Below, one piece after another: positions 29,109 through 41,741 of a stretch of 64,000 nucleotides of DNA. The stretch comes from Vreelandella olivaria (GTDB lineage: Bacteria; Pseudomonadota; Gammaproteobacteria; Pseudomonadales; Halomonadaceae). Where the stretch lies: positions 62,001 through 126,000 of the forward strand of contig NZ_JALPZO010000155.1 in NCBI RefSeq assembly GCF_023507745.1, in the 5' to 3' direction. The position numbers and the translations under genes were made by a program. Under the pieces are notes generated by a model. It had not been told where the DNA came from and made no database searches. It saw only the letters and a list, made by a program, of their open reading frames with translations. Position 1 is the first letter of the stretch, and each line of letters starts with the position of its first letter.

Positions 29109-32100
29109 TAAGGGCCTTCTAAGATAACCTGCGGCGACGTCCAGGGACCTCGCACGCGATAATGAATTGTGGTCGCCCGATCCAGGGCATCGCCAAACAG
29201 CTGGTCGGCAATAAATAACGCTCCACCCACGATGGGCGCCCCCACAGCGATGGCCGCGATTGGCAAACTTTGGGTGACTGGCAGTGAGACGCCCAGGCGC
29301 TGGTCGAGTTCACGCTGTATAAGGTTAACGCTACCGGTAAGGGTCAGCGTGGTAGCCGGCGCTTCAATACGCAAGGGTCCGCGCAGCATTAGCTGGCCGC
29401 CTGCCACATCCGCCGTTCCATAGACTCTATCGAAGGCAGTGCCTTGCCCGGTGACATCGGAAAAGTCCAAACGCAATCGACGCAGTATGTTGTCGAAGTT
29501 AAGTAATCCCACCAAACGCGCAGGAGTTGAGTCCAGCGTTACGAAACGTCCATTGCGTATATCAGTACTAAGCTCTCCGCCTGCCCGGCTCAAATCGAAC
29601 TGCCAGGGAGCACCCGGCCACATCAGTTCTGCATCTATACTGGTCGTGCGGCTACGCATGGCAACAGGTTGGTCAAGACGCTCCAGCGCTGTACCTACAT
29701 CGCCACCCTGGATAGTGATATCCGCTCGCGTACGGCTGTTGACCGCGCTACCTTCCCAGAACAGTTCTCCCCGGACAGAAAGCTGACCAAGGGTAAGCCC
29801 AACCGGCGACAGCGAAAAACGCTGGTCATTCGTTTGCCAGTAAGCCGTTAACGGCCCAAAGCGGCTCTCTCCAATGGTTACCTCTGCCAGTCGCAGCCTT
29901 CCATCAGGAAAATCAGCCAGCCAGGAGGGAATAGGCACTACCGACGCATGTTCAGTTTCCACAGCCTCTACCCAGGAGGCTGGAGCAGGAGTATCGCTAT
30001 CATGCTCTTTCGATGGCATATCGAGTAATCGATCCACTGCAAGCGAAGTAAGCATAATATCCAGCGGCCGGTCTGCGTCCGGCTGATACGCTACGCGGCC
30101 AGCCCCCAGATCACCGCTTAGCCGTACACCAATCTGCTGGCCTTCAATACTGCCTGAAGCATTGAGTTCGCCGAAACATTCGCCGCGGTAGCGCAGACAG
30201 GGCGTGCTGAACATCATGGAAACAGGCATTGCAAAGCCATCAAACGACCTACTCGCATGTGATTGGCCCTGCATTAGCGGTGCTAGCGATGCCTGCCACG
30301 CCATGAGGTCCAGCTCAGGCAATTCTGCCGACACCTGCACACCAGGCTGGGCTGGCCAGGAACGCAATGGTGCTGCGCCTGCTAACGCCAATTCACCGGC
30401 TAACCTGCCGCTCTGTAAGCGTTGTATACGGGCACTCGCCACCCCGGCTAACTGCGTCTCCAGGCGACCACTGGCAGTATCGGCGGTCAACCGCCACGAC
30501 CAAGGCTGGTCTGCAGCTTTATCAAAGGGCGCTGGCAAATGGCTCACAACGCCCAGTAAGCGGCTTTCCAGGGTTACGCTGGGCGTTGGCTCGATACGAA
30601 CCAGCCCACTCCACTGGGTTCTGCCTTCAAACACTTGCCGCCCCTGCTCAGGTGAAATATTCGCGAGACGAAACAGAGCAGCGGTATCAAGATCGCCATG
30701 TAAAGCGATTCCCTCCTCCTGGGTATTAATATCTGCCTCTATATGTCCCCCAAGGAGCTGCCCATGCGCATTACCCAACAAGGTGTTGTTTTGGCCATGC
30801 TGTTGCCATGTCAACTCACCCCCTACGTTAGTTAAAGGGAGCGCTAATGGCTGGTAAGCAATGGTGGTGAGGTCAGGGATTGCATGTATCTCCAGTTGTA
30901 ATGACTCAGGGTTTTTTAACGGCAGCGATAATGCAATATCGCCCTCTACGCTTCCTGCGGCATGCACATCACTGAGTAGCGACATATCGACATCTGGAAT
31001 CGCCTGAAGGAGCTCGATGAGTGATTGGCCATCACTGCTTAAACGCCCGGAGAGGTTTAATAACTCGTCGGCCATTACCAGCTCACCTTCAGACGCCTCG
31101 ACCCCATGGCTCTGAGCACGATCAATGCGTGCCTCCAGTACTTGTCCTCTCCAGAGCAGGCGCCCTTCCACTTCATCCAACCGCGGCCACTCAGGCGCTA
31201 TAGGCAGATGCCCCTGGGTGATCGACAGTGCCAGGGTGGCCGACAATTGATCAACTGACACATTGGCAGATAGCGGCAAACTAAGCTGCAGTGAGCCTCT
31301 GGGCACATACCCGCCCACATCATCCAGCAGCCACTCACGTAGCTCAGTTTCAAAGGTCTTGATGGGTAACCACTGGGATAAGGGATACTCAAGGGCATCC
31401 ACATTAGCAAAATCAATGTCAAGGCCAAATTGGCCACTTTGATTACCTGTTACCAGACCGAATCCCCCGCTGACCTGAGCGCCATCCCAGTCGGCATGCA
31501 GATTCCGGCCACTAATCATGGTATTTGGGCCATCATATACCCACTCCACGACCCCTTCGGCATGACGCAGCTGCATGGGCGCAGCAAACAGCTCAGGGAA
31601 GTGGAGGGTGCTATCTCCAGCGCTGTTAAACGTTACCCGGCCACGAAAATCCCGTGCTTGCACCCAGGCGTCCAATGGACCACCACCTGGCGCTTGCTGC
31701 CAGGGCAGCACGGTAACATTGGTCAGCGCAGCGTCAACGCCCCAGTGCCCCTCATGCTGCCCCACACGCAACCCTTGAACCTGACCACTGGGCGAAAGGG
31801 TTTGCAATACCCGGGTTACTGATTCAGGCAGTAGTACATACTCACGCCATGCCACCAGTGACGCAAGTTCAAAGGCACTGGTGCGTAGCTCCCAACTCCC
31901 CGGCTGGTGGGTTAAATACCAGTGCTGGGGTAGTGCCGGACCATCGCTGACTCCTTCTGGCTGCACCCACTCCGCGCTTTCCGCATTACCGCTTAACCAC
32001 GCCTCGCCACCGTCATCATCCCTCTGCCACAGGCCATTTGCTTCAATATCTCGCAGTATGGCGTACTGGCCGTTATGGCGCAGAGTAAGCTGCGGAATAT

Positions 32101-32965
32101 CCACTTCAAGCCGGGCCTCATCAAGCCCCCCGGCATGCCAACGCCCCCACAGCTTGACGACACCGCCAGCCTGCTCCACATGCGCCATATTCTCAGGCCG
32201 AAGCACCGCCACCAGCGCCACCAGGTGATCAAGTTGCATATCCAACTGCAGTGCGGCTGAAAAGTCGCCAAACCCTCGCCGCCCCGGCTGCATTTCAGCC
32301 TGCATGTTCAACGCGGGTAGCGCTTCTTCACTCCGTTGGCTGGGCGATTCCAGAATATTGATCGCCCCTTCCAAGCGGGTGCGCCGCTCATCGCCAGTAA
32401 GCAACAGACGAGGAGCATGTAATGTTGCCTCCTCCTGCCGCCCGTGTAATACCACAAGGGTATTATCAACCCACAGGCGTTGGCGCAAAATAATACCTGC
32501 CCACTTGTCGATTGCCGCTAAATTCAACTCCGGGTCTGGCGCCAGGAAAAGAGGTAGCTCCGCAGGGTCAGGCCATCCCCAGATCACGTCCTCCTGTTGA
32601 TACAGGTGGAATTCAAGCCCCGATACGCGGGCATCATTAAACACCGGAGCGGCATTGAGCAGTGAGGCCCAACTATCAAGCCTCAAATGAGCGCTTTCGA
32701 GGGACATAAGATGCTGCCCCACTGGTGTTACGGCCTCCAGGCCCTCTATTCGTAAGGCAAGATCGTTGCGTTCCAGCGTAAGAGACAGATGTTCTATAGA
32801 GACAGGCACACCAATACGCGCTTCCAGCAGCGCTTCTATCTTTGGTGTTAATGCCCCCACCTGACTAATCAACAGGCGCATCAACAACAATAAAACAGCA
32901 AGTGAACCAAGGAACCAGGCCAGTGCCGGTAAGCACCATCGAGCCAGCGAACGTAGCGCCATCAT
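29108..32965 (-). CDS. yhdP: YhdP, large AsmA-like phospholipid transport protein
   Basis: A 1285-residue protein with a single N-terminal membrane helix (about 12-36) and a very long periplasmic body of the AsmA/DUF3971 type, predicted to form a hydrophobic groove spanning the periplasm. In E. coli YhdP acts with TamB and YdbH in phospholipid movement to the outer membrane. The C-terminal AsmA-like segment includes [20 protein letters not shown] and [20 protein letters not shown]. It overlaps rng upstream (TAATGATG) and tldD downstream by one base. The sequence is divergent apart from the C-terminal third, as usual for the family. Confidence 0.93.
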   Translation of the reverse strand: MMALRSLARWCLPALAWFLGSLAVLLLLMRLLISQVGALTPKIEALLEARIGVPVSIEHLSLTLERNDLALRIEGLEAVTPVGQHLMSLESAHLRLDSWASLLNAAPVFNDARVSGLEFHLYQQEDVIWGWPDPAELPLFLAPDPELNLAAIDKWAGIILRQRLWVDNTLVVLHGRQEEATLHAPRLLLTGDERRTRLEGAINILESPSQRSEEALPALNMQAEMQPGRRGFGDFSAALQLDMQLDHLVALVAVLRPENMAHVEQAGGVVKLWGRWHAGGLDEARLEVDIPQLTLRHNGQYAILRDIEANGLWQRDDDGGEAWLSGNAESAEWVQPEGVSDGPALPQHWYLTHQPGSWELRTSAFELASLVAWREYVLLPESVTRVLQTLSPSGQVQGLRVGQHEGHWGVDAALTNVTVLPWQQAPGGGPLDAWVQARDFRGRVTFNSAGDSTLHFPELFAAPMQLRHAEGVVEWVYDGPNTMISGRNLHADWDGAQVSGGFGLVTGNQSGQFGLDIDFANVDALEYPLSQWLPIKTFETELREWLLDDVGGYVPRGSLQLSLPLSANVSVDQLSATLALSITQGHLPIAPEWPRLDEVEGRLLWRGQVLEARIDRAQSHGVEASEGELVMADELLNLSGRLSSDGQSLIELLQAIPDVDMSLLSDVHAAGSVEGDIALSLPLKNPESLQLEIHAIPDLTTIAYQPLALPLTNVGGELTWQQHGQNNTLLGNAHGQLLGGHIEADINTQEEGIALHGDLDTAALFRLANISPEQGRQVFEGRTQWSGLVRIEPTPSVTLESRLLGVVSHLPAPFDKAADQPWSWRLTADTASGRLETQLAGVASARIQRLQSGRLAGELALAGAAPLRSWPAQPGVQVSAELPELDLMAWQASLAPLMQGQSHASRSFDGFAMPVSMMFSTPCLRYRGECFGELNASGSIEGQQIGVRLSGDLGAGRVAYQPDADRPLDIMLTSLAVDRLLDMPSKEHDSDTPAPASWVEAVETEHASVVPIPSWLADFPDGRLRLAEVTIGESRFGPLTAYWQTNDQRFSLSPVGLTLGQLSVRGELFWEGSAVNSRTRADITIQGGDVGTALERLDQPVAMRSRTTSIDAELMWPGAPWQFDLSRAGGELSTDIRNGRFVTLDSTPARLVGLLNFDNILRRLRLDFSDVTGQGTAFDRVYGTADVAGGQLMLRGPLRIEAPATTLTLTGSVNLIQRELDQRLGVSLPVTQSLPIAAIAVGAPIVGGALFIADQLFGDALDRATTIHYRVRGPWTSPQVILEGP

Positions 32966-34428
32966 TACATCAGCACAATATCGTACTGTTCTTGGGAATA
33001 GTGCTGCTCTACCTGGAAGCGAATCGTCTTATTGATAAACGTTTCAAGGTCAGCCACGGCCGCCGACTCCTCATCAAGCAGACGATCCACTACTGGCTGA
33101 GACGCCAGCACCATATATGTTTCAGCACTATATGCTCGCTCTTCACGCAATATTTCGCGGAAAATCTCATAACAAACCGTTTCCGGCGTTTTCAAGGTGC
33201 CCCGCCCGTGGCAGGTTGGGCAGGCCTCACACAGTGTTTGCTCCAGGCTTTCCCGTGTGCGTTTACGAGTCAGTTGCACCAGGCCCAGCTCAGTGACTCC
33301 GGTACACTTGGTTTTGGCATGGTCACGCTCAAGTGCTTTTTCCAATACCCGCAACACCTGACGCTGATGCTCAACATCCACCATGTCGATAAAATCAATA
33401 ATGATGATACCACCCAGGTTACGTAATCGTAGTTGACGGGCAATGGCAGTAGCCGCCTCCAGATTCGTTTTAAAGATGGTTTCTTCAAGATTACGATGCC
33501 CGACATAGCCACCGGTGTTGACATCAATTGTTGTCATGGCCTCGGTCGGGTCAATCACCAGATATCCCCCGGATTTCAGCTGAACTTTGCGTCCCAGTGC
33601 TTTTTGAATCTCATCTTCAACACTGTAGAGGTCAAAAATGGGGCGCTCACCGGGATAGTACTCAATACGTTCGACCGCATCAGGCATAAACTCTTCAGCG
33701 AACTCCACCAGCTTGACGAAATTCTCGCGGGAATCAATACGCACTTTCTCGATATCATCACGCATGACGTCACGCAGTGTGCGCATGAAGAGCGGTAAAT
33801 CATCGTAAATCACCCGTGGTGGCGCTGCAGTGATTTTGCGCTCACTGACTTTACGCCAGATACGCAACAGAAAATACATGTCACTGGCCAGCTCTTCATC
33901 ACCGATACCTTCCGCCGCCGTACGCACAATAAAGCCGCCAGTGACGTCGATGGTCTGCTCTTCAATACTTTTATCAAGCAATGCTTTTAGACGCTCCCGT
34001 TCTCGCTCATCTTCAATGCGCTGGGAGACGCCATGGTGAGGAGAGTCCGGCATATAAACAAGATAGCGCGAGGGAATTGACAGGTGTGTTGTAAGCCTCG
34101 CCCCTTTGGTCCCTATCGGGTCTTTAGTCACCTGAACGACCAGAGCCTGCCCTTCATGAAGCAACTGCCCAATGGTTTGCTGCTCATCACTGGGAGTACC
34201 CGATGGCATCACCTCATGGGCGTGAATAAAGGCGGCACGTTCCAGGCCAATATCAACAAAGGCAGCCTGCATACCAGGCAGCACGCGCACTACTTTGCCT
34301 TTGTAGATATTACCTACGATACCACGCCTGCGGGAGCGCTCTATCAGCGCCTCTTGCAACACGCCATTCTCCACCAGCGCAACGCGGGTCTCCATTGGCG
34401 TTAAATTGATGAGGACTTCACCGCTCAT
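32965..34428 (-). CDS. rng: Ribonuclease G
   Basis: A 487-residue endoribonuclease of the RNase E/G family that trims the 5' end of 16S rRNA and degrades some mRNAs. It has an N-terminal S1 domain (about 35-125), the catalytic core with TTIDVNTGGYVG and the metal-binding IIDFIDM, and a zinc-link CPTC motif near residue 405. Its length, without the long RNase E scaffold tail, identifies RNase G. The location between maf and yhdP agrees. Confidence 0.96.
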   Translation of the reverse strand: MSGEVLINLTPMETRVALVENGVLQEALIERSRRRGIVGNIYKGKVVRVLPGMQAAFVDIGLERAAFIHAHEVMPSGTPSDEQQTIGQLLHEGQALVVQVTKDPIGTKGARLTTHLSIPSRYLVYMPDSPHHGVSQRIEDERERERLKALLDKSIEEQTIDVTGGFIVRTAAEGIGDEELASDMYFLLRIWRKVSERKITAAPPRVIYDDLPLFMRTLRDVMRDDIEKVRIDSRENFVKLVEFAEEFMPDAVERIEYYPGERPIFDLYSVEDEIQKALGRKVQLKSGGYLVIDPTEAMTTIDVNTGGYVGHRNLEETIFKTNLEAATAIARQLRLRNLGGIIIIDFIDMVDVEHQRQVLRVLEKALERDHAKTKCTGVTELGLVQLTRKRTRESLEQTLCEACPTCHGRGTLKTPETVCYEIFREILREERAYSAETYMVLASQPVVDRLLDEESAAVADLETFINKTIRFQVEQHYSQEQYDIVLM

Positions 34429-34489
34429 GCAAAATTCCTTATTGAGTCACATATTCCTTACCAGCGCAGCAGACGGTGAAACGGCGGTC

Positions 34490-35122
34490 TCAGCTACTAC
34501 GGAATCGCCCCGCCCAAATTGGCACCCCTTGCTGGCATAGCAAGCGTGTCGTTTCGAATAGCGGCAATCCCACGACTGCCGAGTGGCTGCCGTGAATTTC
34601 CTCAACAAACACCGCTGCCAAGCCTTGAATGGCATAGCCACCGGCTTTGTCTGCGGGCTCACCAGTTTGCCAATAGCGGGCTATTTCAGTTTGCTGGATG
34701 ACACGCATCTTAACGTGCGTTGTTACACAACAAGAGAGTACACCCTGAGGGCCTGTTACCGCGACTGCTGTCAGCACCTGATGGGTACGCCCTGATAATT
34801 GCGCAAGCATTGCCGCAGCATTCTGCTCGTCACGTGGCTTACCCATAATAGCGCCATCAATCACCACCGCCGTATCCGAGCCTAACACCGGAAGCGTGGT
34901 CTTCGACACCGCCAGTTTTGCCTTGGCAATGGCCAGCCTCTCCACATAGACATCGGCAGGCTCATCGGCCAGCGGCGTTTCATCCACATCGCTTGGCAGC
35001 ACGCTCACCTCAACTCCAATTGAGGCCAGCAAGTCTCTACGCCTGGGTGAAGCAGACGCAAGGCATAACACAGGGTTACCTACAGGTGTTATCACCGATG
35101 GCGGTTGCTGAAACGGTGGCAT
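34490..35122 (-). CDS. maf: Maf-like nucleotide pyrophosphatase YhdE
   Basis: A 210-residue Maf/HAM1-fold pyrophosphatase. The YhdE branch hydrolyses dTTP, UTP and modified pyrimidine nucleotides and is linked to division arrest when overproduced. Motifs are [20 protein letters not shown] and VLGSDTAV with GKPRD. The ATG at 35122 has AAGGAG six bases upstream; the frame opens 12 codons earlier. Between mreD and rng, as in E. coli. Confidence 0.94.
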   Translation of the reverse strand: MPPFQQPPSVITPVGNPVLCLASASPRRRDLLASIGVEVSVLPSDVDETPLADEPADVYVERLAIAKAKLAVSKTTLPVLGSDTAVVIDGAIMGKPRDEQNAAAMLAQLSGRTHQVLTAVAVTGPQGVLSCCVTTHVKMRVIQQTEIARYWQTGEPADKAGGYAIQGLAAVFVEEIHGSHSAVVGLPLFETTRLLCQQGVPIWAGRFRSS

Positions 35123-35208
35123 TGCTACTCCTTGGGGGTGCACTCGCCCTGGTGCCATTCACTCATACCCATAACATATCCCATATCCTGCATGCTCATA
35201 CAATGATC

Positions 35209-35697
35209 TCAAACACCGGCCAGACGCCGCTCCAGGGCACGCAGCATGGTTGACAACCATGGCCATAGCACCGCACTGATCATTGAGGGAATCAAAAAGG
35301 ACAGGTGGATCGAGAACTCTCCTGTCAAGGTGCGTACCCACTGTTCAATCAACTGCACCAAACCTAACAGCACAAGCACCAATACCGACTGCTGCACCAG
35401 GGAGTAGGCACGAAAACGTGGGTAGACCAACGCACACAAGAAGGCGAGCAGCGAGAGGACTAACGCATGCTGGCCAAGCGGGGTCCCTTCGATCAAGTCC
35501 ATTAAGATACCGATCACAAAGCCATGAAACACACCCACTCTATCCGGTGATCGCATACACCAGTAAATCAGCATTAGTCCGATCCACTCAGGGCGAAATA
35601 CCTGCCAGCCATCTGCCAGGGGCATTACCTGCAGGCATAGTGCTAACAGGAAGCTGAGCCAAACCACCGCCAGTGGCACTACCGGCACTCTTGCCAT
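35209..35697 (-). CDS. mreD: Rod shape-determining protein MreD
   Basis: A 162-residue polytopic inner-membrane protein of the elongasome with about five hydrophobic segments and the family stretch FHGFVIGILMDLIEGTPLGQHAL. I chose the ATG at 35697, which overlaps the mreC stop by one base (TGATG); a TTG codon immediately before it is also in frame. Third gene of mreBCD. Confidence 0.93.
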   Translation of the reverse strand: MARVPVVPLAVVWLSFLLALCLQVMPLADGWQVFRPEWIGLMLIYWCMRSPDRVGVFHGFVIGILMDLIEGTPLGQHALVLSLLAFLCALVYPRFRAYSLVQQSVLVLVLLGLVQLIEQWVRTLTGEFSIHLSFLIPSMISAVLWPWLSTMLRALERRLAGV

Positions 35698-36632
35698 CAA
35701 GGCACCTCCTGGGACTCTGGATGCCGCCCCAACTGCTGGGCTGCCTGCAAGGCTGTGGCAGAAATATCCATGGAATCATCCCACTCAGACTCGTCCAATT
35801 CTTCAGGCGGCGGTGGAAAGAGAAGGAGAAAATGGCGTGAACGCTGCAACTGGGCTGAGGGTTCAGCAGTCACCCGAGCAAAAGGCTGCCCGGGGTCATA
35901 ATAAACCTCTGTCACTCTGGCCACTGGATAACCGGGAGGAAAACGTCCTGCCAAACCGGAAGTGGTGAGCAAATCCCCCTCACGAATATCCGCCGTATCC
36001 GGTACATGCAGTACATTGACACTGCCATACCGCCCGGTACCCTGGACGATAAAACGCAACCCATTACGGTTTACCTGAACAGGCAATGCATGGCTGGCAT
36101 CCATCAACATCAAGACACGGCTGGAATAGGCCGAAACTGCCGTCACCTGCCCCACCAAACCAAACGCATCAATCACAGGCTGTCCCACATAGGCACCGTT
36201 GCGATGCCCACGGTCAACCACCATCTGATGACTAAAAGGATCATTATCCAGCGATAACAGCTCTGCCGTCATATATGGAATTTCATGACGTTCGGCTGCT
36301 TTAAGCAGACTACGCAACTCAGCATTCTCAGCCGTTAAATTGGCCAGGCGCTGGCCACGATGAGAAAGCGTCACAATTTGTTCACGCAGGCGGCGGTTTT
36401 CATCCACCAGTGCCTGCTGGTCAGAAAGGGCAAGCGCCCCCCAGTTCAGCAGGTCGCTTGGTACACTAACGACCCACTGAATAGGCGCAACAATCATCGT
36501 CATTTGGGCACGAACATCTTCCATGCGCGTAAAACGATGGTCGACAAACATCAGAGCGCTTGCCGCCAACGCGCAGAAGAACAGCCGATATCCTGGCAAA
36601 GGCCCATGCGAAAACAGCGGTTTAATAGGCAA
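35697..36632 (-). CDS. mreC: Rod shape-determining protein MreC
   Basis: A 311-residue bitopic protein: membrane helix (about 13-29), coiled coil (about 65-105) and two beta domains in the periplasm that bind PBP2 and regulate wall elongation. Family stretches include VIDAFGLVGQV, SHALPVQVNRNGLRFIVQGTG and EGDLLTTSGLAGRFPPGYPVA. The only suitable start is a TTG at 36632, next to a GGGGGA stretch, which may limit its translation relative to mreB. The Pro-rich, acidic C-terminal tail after about residue 270 is not conserved. Confidence 0.94.
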   Translation of the reverse strand: MPIKPLFSHGPLPGYRLFFCALAASALMFVDHRFTRMEDVRAQMTMIVAPIQWVVSVPSDLLNWGALALSDQQALVDENRRLREQIVTLSHRGQRLANLTAENAELRSLLKAAERHEIPYMTAELLSLDNDPFSHQMVVDRGHRNGAYVGQPVIDAFGLVGQVTAVSAYSSRVLMLMDASHALPVQVNRNGLRFIVQGTGRYGSVNVLHVPDTADIREGDLLTTSGLAGRFPPGYPVARVTEVYYDPGQPFARVTAEPSAQLQRSRHFLLLFPPPPEELDESEWDDSMDISATALQAAQQLGRHPESQEVP

Positions 36633-36655
36633 TCCCCCGCGATAAACCGCTATGA

Positions 36656-37705
<1,050 letters not shown>

Positions 37706-37922
37706 CTAGTGCAGACCGGGAACCCTGTGCGGATGCAAACGGTATCACCGCAACCCCTTGGCAGCAAGCACGAGACGCGCCTAACACTGCCAGCCAAGGC
37801 TATTTTGTGGTACCTTTTGCGGCTATTTTCCACGTCTGCAACACAAGACGAATTTAAGATGACCGTATGTATACCGCTGAACGCGGGATATGTTCCATTA
37901 CGTTTGCGAGGAAATTTCAATC

Positions 37923-38210
37923 ATGGCGCTTGAAGAATCTCATGTGCGCCGGGCCGCGCACTTGGCCCGGCTCGCCGTCAGCGATGACCAGGCCACTGGC
38001 TTTGTGGAAGATCTAAGCCGCATCCTGGACATGGTCGATCAACTACAACGTGTTGATACAGAAGGTGTTGCTCCCCTTGCGCACCCATTGGATGCCACCC
38101 AGCGCCTACGTGCCGATGAGATAACGGAAACCAACCAGCGCGATAGTTTTCAGCGCTGTGCTCCGGCTGTGGAAGATGGCCTCTATCTTGTACCCCGCGT
38201 GGTTGAGTAA
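37923..38210 (+). CDS. gatC: Asp-tRNA(Asn)/Glu-tRNA(Gln) amidotransferase subunit C
   Basis: The small (95-residue) subunit of GatCAB, which stabilises GatA and GatB. It has [27 protein letters not shown] and the conserved [23 protein letters not shown] site lies about ten bases before the ATG at 37923. First gene of gatCAB, followed after 67 bases by gatA. Confidence 0.95.
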   Translation: MALEESHVRRAAHLARLAVSDDQATGFVEDLSRILDMVDQLQRVDTEGVAPLAHPLDATQRLRADEITETNQRDSFQRCAPAVEDGLYLVPRVVE

Positions 38211-38277
38211 TACCCCACGCCACTGATACCGCTATTTTCCGTTTCCCCTATTCGCCCCCAAACGGAGCTTCTGGGAC

Positions 38278-39738
38278 ATGCATGATAAAACTGTAACCCA
38301 ACTGGCCGCTGCCTTGAAAAGCGGAGAGTTTTCCAGCCGTGAGCTTACCTCGCATTTTTTACAGCGCATTGAGAAAATCGATGCCAAACTCAATAGCTTT
38401 ATCAGCATTACCGCTGAACAGGCGCTTACCCAGGCGGAAGCCGCCGACAAAGCGCGAGCTGCTGGCAAAGCAGGCAGGCTCACAGGTATTCCGCTGGCAC
38501 TGAAAGATATTTTTTGCACCCAAGGCGTCAAAACCAGCTGCGGCTCGAAAATGCTGGATAATTTTATTTCGCCTTACAATGCAACCGTGGTGGAAAAACT
38601 TAATACGGCGGGCACCATCAGCCTGGGCAAAACCAATATGGATGAGTTTGCCATGGGCTCCTCCAATGAAAACAGCTACTACGGCGTGGTGAAAAACCCC
38701 TGGGACCTGTCTGCGGTACCTGGCGGCAGCTCAGGCGGTAGTGCAGCGGCAGTGGCGGCAGGTCTGGTCCCAGCAGCGATGGGTACCGATACCGGCGGCT
38801 CTATCCGCCAGCCAGCGGCTTTTTGTGGTATTACCGGGCTAAAGCCTACCTATGGCCGTGTTTCCCGTTATGGCATCATTGCCTATGCATCCAGTCTTGA
38901 TCAGGCGGGGCCTATGGCCCGTAGTGCGGAGGACTGCGCTCATCTCTTGAATGTGGTCGCAGGGCACGATGTTCGTGACTCTACCAGTGTGGCACGGGGC
39001 GTACCTGATTACACCGAGACACTCAACGCACCTCTGTCGGGCCTTAAAATCGGCCTGCCTAAAGAGTATTTTGGCGATGGCCTGGCTCCTGATGTGGAAA
39101 AAGCCGTCCGTGATGCGGTTAAGGTTTATGAATCCCTGGGCGCAACGGTACGTGAAGTCAGCCTGCCGCATACTCACTTCGCCATCCCGGCCTACTATGT
39201 GATTGCCCCCGCAGAAGCATCCTCCAATCTCTCACGCTACGACGGAGTACGCTTTGGGCATCGTTGCGACTCCCCTGACGACCTGATCGACCTGTACACA
39301 CGCTCTCGGGCAGAAGGCTTCGGTGAAGAGGTAAAACGGCGCATCCTGATTGGTACCCATACTCTGTCCGAAGGCTTTTTTGACGCCTACTACACCAAGG
39401 CTCAGAAAGTGCGCCGTTTGATTCGCCAGGACTTTCTGGATGCCTTTGAGGATGTGGATGTTCTTATGGGGCCTGCGTCCCCTACGCCCGCTTTTGATCT
39501 TGGTGCCAAGAAAGACCCTGTCTCCATGTACTTGCAGGATATTTACACCATCGCAGTGAACCTTGCCGGCATACCAGGTATCAGCGTACCTGCAGGCTTT
39601 GCTGGAGGCCGCCCGGTAGGCCTACAGATTTTAGGCACCCATTTCGCCGAAGCGCAGTTACTCAATGTCGCGCACCAGTTCCAGCAAGTTACTGATTGGC
39701 ATCTCACACTTCCTGCCTTAGCCGAGGAGAACGCCTGA
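38278..39738 (+). CDS. gatA: Asp-tRNA(Asn)/Glu-tRNA(Gln) amidotransferase subunit A
   Basis: The amidase subunit that releases ammonia from glutamine for transamidation of mischarged tRNA. The Ser-cisSer-Lys triad of the amidase family is visible in ALKDIFC (Lys), [15 protein letters not shown] and [12 protein letters not shown]. 486 residues, full length. Its stop overlaps the gatB start by one base (TGATG). The complex makes Asn-tRNA or Gln-tRNA indirectly; which one matters here depends on whether AsnRS and GlnRS are encoded elsewhere. Confidence 0.97.
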   Translation: MHDKTVTQLAAALKSGEFSSRELTSHFLQRIEKIDAKLNSFISITAEQALTQAEAADKARAAGKAGRLTGIPLALKDIFCTQGVKTSCGSKMLDNFISPYNATVVEKLNTAGTISLGKTNMDEFAMGSSNENSYYGVVKNPWDLSAVPGGSSGGSAAAVAAGLVPAAMGTDTGGSIRQPAAFCGITGLKPTYGRVSRYGIIAYASSLDQAGPMARSAEDCAHLLNVVAGHDVRDSTSVARGVPDYTETLNAPLSGLKIGLPKEYFGDGLAPDVEKAVRDAVKVYESLGATVREVSLPHTHFAIPAYYVIAPAEASSNLSRYDGVRFGHRCDSPDDLIDLYTRSRAEGFGEEVKRRILIGTHTLSEGFFDAYYTKAQKVRRLIRQDFLDAFEDVDVLMGPASPTPAFDLGAKKDPVSMYLQDIYTIAVNLAGIPGISVPAGFAGGRPVGLQILGTHFAEAQLLNVAHQFQQVTDWHLTLPALAEENA

Positions 39739-41192
39739 TGCAATGGGAAACCGTGATTGGGCTTGAAGTCCACGTTCAGCTCGCGACACGCTCCAAAATT
39801 TTCTCCGGAGCTTCAACCGCCTTTGGTGCAGAACCCAACACCCAGGCCTGCGCCGTTGACCTTGGCTTACCCGGTGTACTGCCGGTCCTTAATGAGCAAG
39901 CGGTGGCCATGGCGGTACAATTTGGTCTTGCCGTACACGCTGAGATTCCAGAAGTTTCTGTGTTTGACCGCAAAAACTACTTCTATCCAGACCTGCCCAA
40001 GGGCTATCAGACCAGCCAGATGTACCACCCCATTGTGGGCGCTGGTGAAGTCGAGATCACCCTGGATGACGATAACACCAAGTGTATTCGCATCCACCAC
40101 GCCCACCTTGAGGAAGACGCCGGTAAGTCGCTGCATGAAGACTTTCATGGCATGACGGGTATTGACCTGAACCGGGCCGGAACGCCCCTGTTGGAAATCG
40201 TCTCCGAGCCCGATATGCGCAGCGCCAAAGAGGCCGCAGCTTATCTAAAAGCGATTCACTCCATTGTCACCTACCTGGGCATTTCCGACGGCAACATGGC
40301 CGAAGGCTCCATGCGCTGTGATGTTAACGTGTCGGTGCGGCCACAAGGACAAGCAGAGTTTGGTACCCGCGCAGAAATCAAGAACGTCAACTCGTTCCGC
40401 TTTGTTGAGCGGGCGATTGCGTTTGAAGTGGAACGCCAAATCGAACTGATCGAAGATGGTGGCAAGGTAGTACAGGAAACGCGTTTATTCGACCCTGAGC
40501 GCGACGAAACCCGCAGTATGCGCACCAAGGAAGAGGCCAACGACTATCGTTACTTCCCCTGCCCGGATCTGCTGCCTGTGGTGCTTGATCAGGCTTATCT
40601 GGACCACCTGCGTAGCCAGTTGCCTGAGCTACCCGCCGATAAGCGTGCACGCTTCCAGACAGAGCTTGGCCTATCGGCCTACGATGCTAACGTGCTATCG
40701 GCCAGCCGCGAAATGGCTGAGTTTTTCGAGGAAGTGCATCGGGTGTGCGGTGACGCCAAACAAGCCGCCAACTGGGTGCAGGGTGAGCTTTCTGGCGCTC
40801 TAAACCGTGAAAATCTCAGTATCCAGAACAGCCCGGTTTCTGCCCACCAGTTGGGCGAGCTGATCAGTCGCGTTCTGGATGACACTATTAACGGCAAGGC
40901 GGCGAAACAGGTCTTCCAGGCACTGTGGAACGGACAGGGAAAAAGCGCTGACGAAGTCATCGAAGCAAAAGGCTTGAAGCAGGTCACCGACGCCGGAGCG
41001 GTTGAATCAATGATCGACCAGGTGATTGCAGAAAGCCCGGCCCAAGTGGCGCAGTACCGGGATTCAGAACCGGAAAAACGCGGCAAGATGATTGGCTACT
41101 TTGTGGGTCAGGTGATGAAAGCGTCCCGTGGTACTGCCAACCCGCAGCAGGTGAACGGCCTGCTCAAAGAGAAGCTGGATGCACTGCTGTAA
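39738..41192 (+). CDS. gatB: Asp-tRNA(Asn)/Glu-tRNA(Gln) amidotransferase subunit B
   Basis: The kinase/transamidase subunit that activates the tRNA-bound Asp or Glu and binds the tRNA. It begins [13 protein letters not shown] and contains [17 protein letters not shown]-like and [10 protein letters not shown] segments of the catalytic cradle, with the YqeY-like helical tail (about 335-484). The ATG at 39738 overlaps the end of gatA. The operon closes with a clear terminator. Confidence 0.97.
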   Translation: MQWETVIGLEVHVQLATRSKIFSGASTAFGAEPNTQACAVDLGLPGVLPVLNEQAVAMAVQFGLAVHAEIPEVSVFDRKNYFYPDLPKGYQTSQMYHPIVGAGEVEITLDDDNTKCIRIHHAHLEEDAGKSLHEDFHGMTGIDLNRAGTPLLEIVSEPDMRSAKEAAAYLKAIHSIVTYLGISDGNMAEGSMRCDVNVSVRPQGQAEFGTRAEIKNVNSFRFVERAIAFEVERQIELIEDGGKVVQETRLFDPERDETRSMRTKEEANDYRYFPCPDLLPVVLDQAYLDHLRSQLPELPADKRARFQTELGLSAYDANVLSASREMAEFFEEVHRVCGDAKQAANWVQGELSGALNRENLSIQNSPVSAHQLGELISRVLDDTINGKAAKQVFQALWNGQGKSADEVIEAKGLKQVTDAGAVESMIDQVIAESPAQVAQYRDSEPEKRGKMIGYFVGQVMKASRGTANPQQVNGLLKEKLDALL

Positions 41193-41217
41193 TCACCTTT
41201 GCGGCCATAACCCATAA

Positions 41218-41242
41218 CGGCTGCCAAGGCAGCCGCTTTTTT
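41218..41242 (+). terminator. Intrinsic terminator after gatB
   Basis: A perfect 8-bp stem (arms 41218-41225 and 41228-41235) is followed by C and six T. It lies 25 bases after the gatB stop and ends the gatCAB transcript just before the convergent sixA gene. Confidence 0.9.
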
Positions 41243-41246
41243 AATG

Positions 41247-41741
41247 CTATAACAGTTGGCTAGGCTGGGTGAAGCGTGTGAGCTGCGCGCAACCGGCAGC
41301 CCACACATCGGCTTCCAGCTCCGCAATAGCAGCGGTAGGAAACCCTATTCCCTGGCTGGGGGCACCCTCCACTAACAGCCCGGCCAGGCTACCCACCAAT
41401 GGCATATGGCTGATCAACATCACCGATGCCCCATCCGGTTGAGCCAACAGCCAGTCACTGACCTCTGACAGCGCATCCTCCGGGGTAATAAACTCCAACG
41501 TCTGCAGCGGGCAATCCAATGCATCGCTTAACCGTTGCGCTGTCTGCTGTGCACGCACGTAGGGACTTGCATACAGCGCAGGCAGCGGCAATTCCCCTTG
41601 CTCAATACGTGCCGCCAACCAGCGCGCCATCACACCAGCTTCCTGCTCACCACGGGGAGTCAGCGCCCGTACAGGGTCTGGAAACCCTGGCGCCGCTTCA
41701 CCATGGCGCATGATAAGTACCCGGCCCGCCCCACTATTCAT
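41247..41741 (-). CDS. sixA: Phosphohistidine phosphatase SixA
   Basis: A 164-residue histidine phosphatase. The RHG motif is in [11 protein letters not shown], the second conserved Arg is in [10 protein letters not shown], and the late His is in LISHMPLVG. In E. coli SixA dephosphorylates NPr of the nitrogen PTS; both NPr and PtsN are encoded in this window. The ATG at 41741 overlaps the gpsA stop by eight bases, so the two are likely co-translated. The longer open frame upstream is inside gpsA. Confidence 0.92.
   Translation of the reverse strand: MNSGAGRVLIMRHGEAAPGFPDPVRALTPRGEQEAGVMARWLAARIEQGELPLPALYASPYVRAQQTAQRLSDALDCPLQTLEFITPEDALSEVSDWLLAQPDGASVMLISHMPLVGSLAGLLVEGAPSQGIGFPTAAIAELEADVWAAGCAQLTRFTQPSQLL

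Noticed and set aside
37800-37842. Direct repeat of GGCTATTTT upstream of gatC
   Set aside because: Two imperfectly flanked copies in an AT-richer stretch; too short to call a binding site or promoter with confidence.
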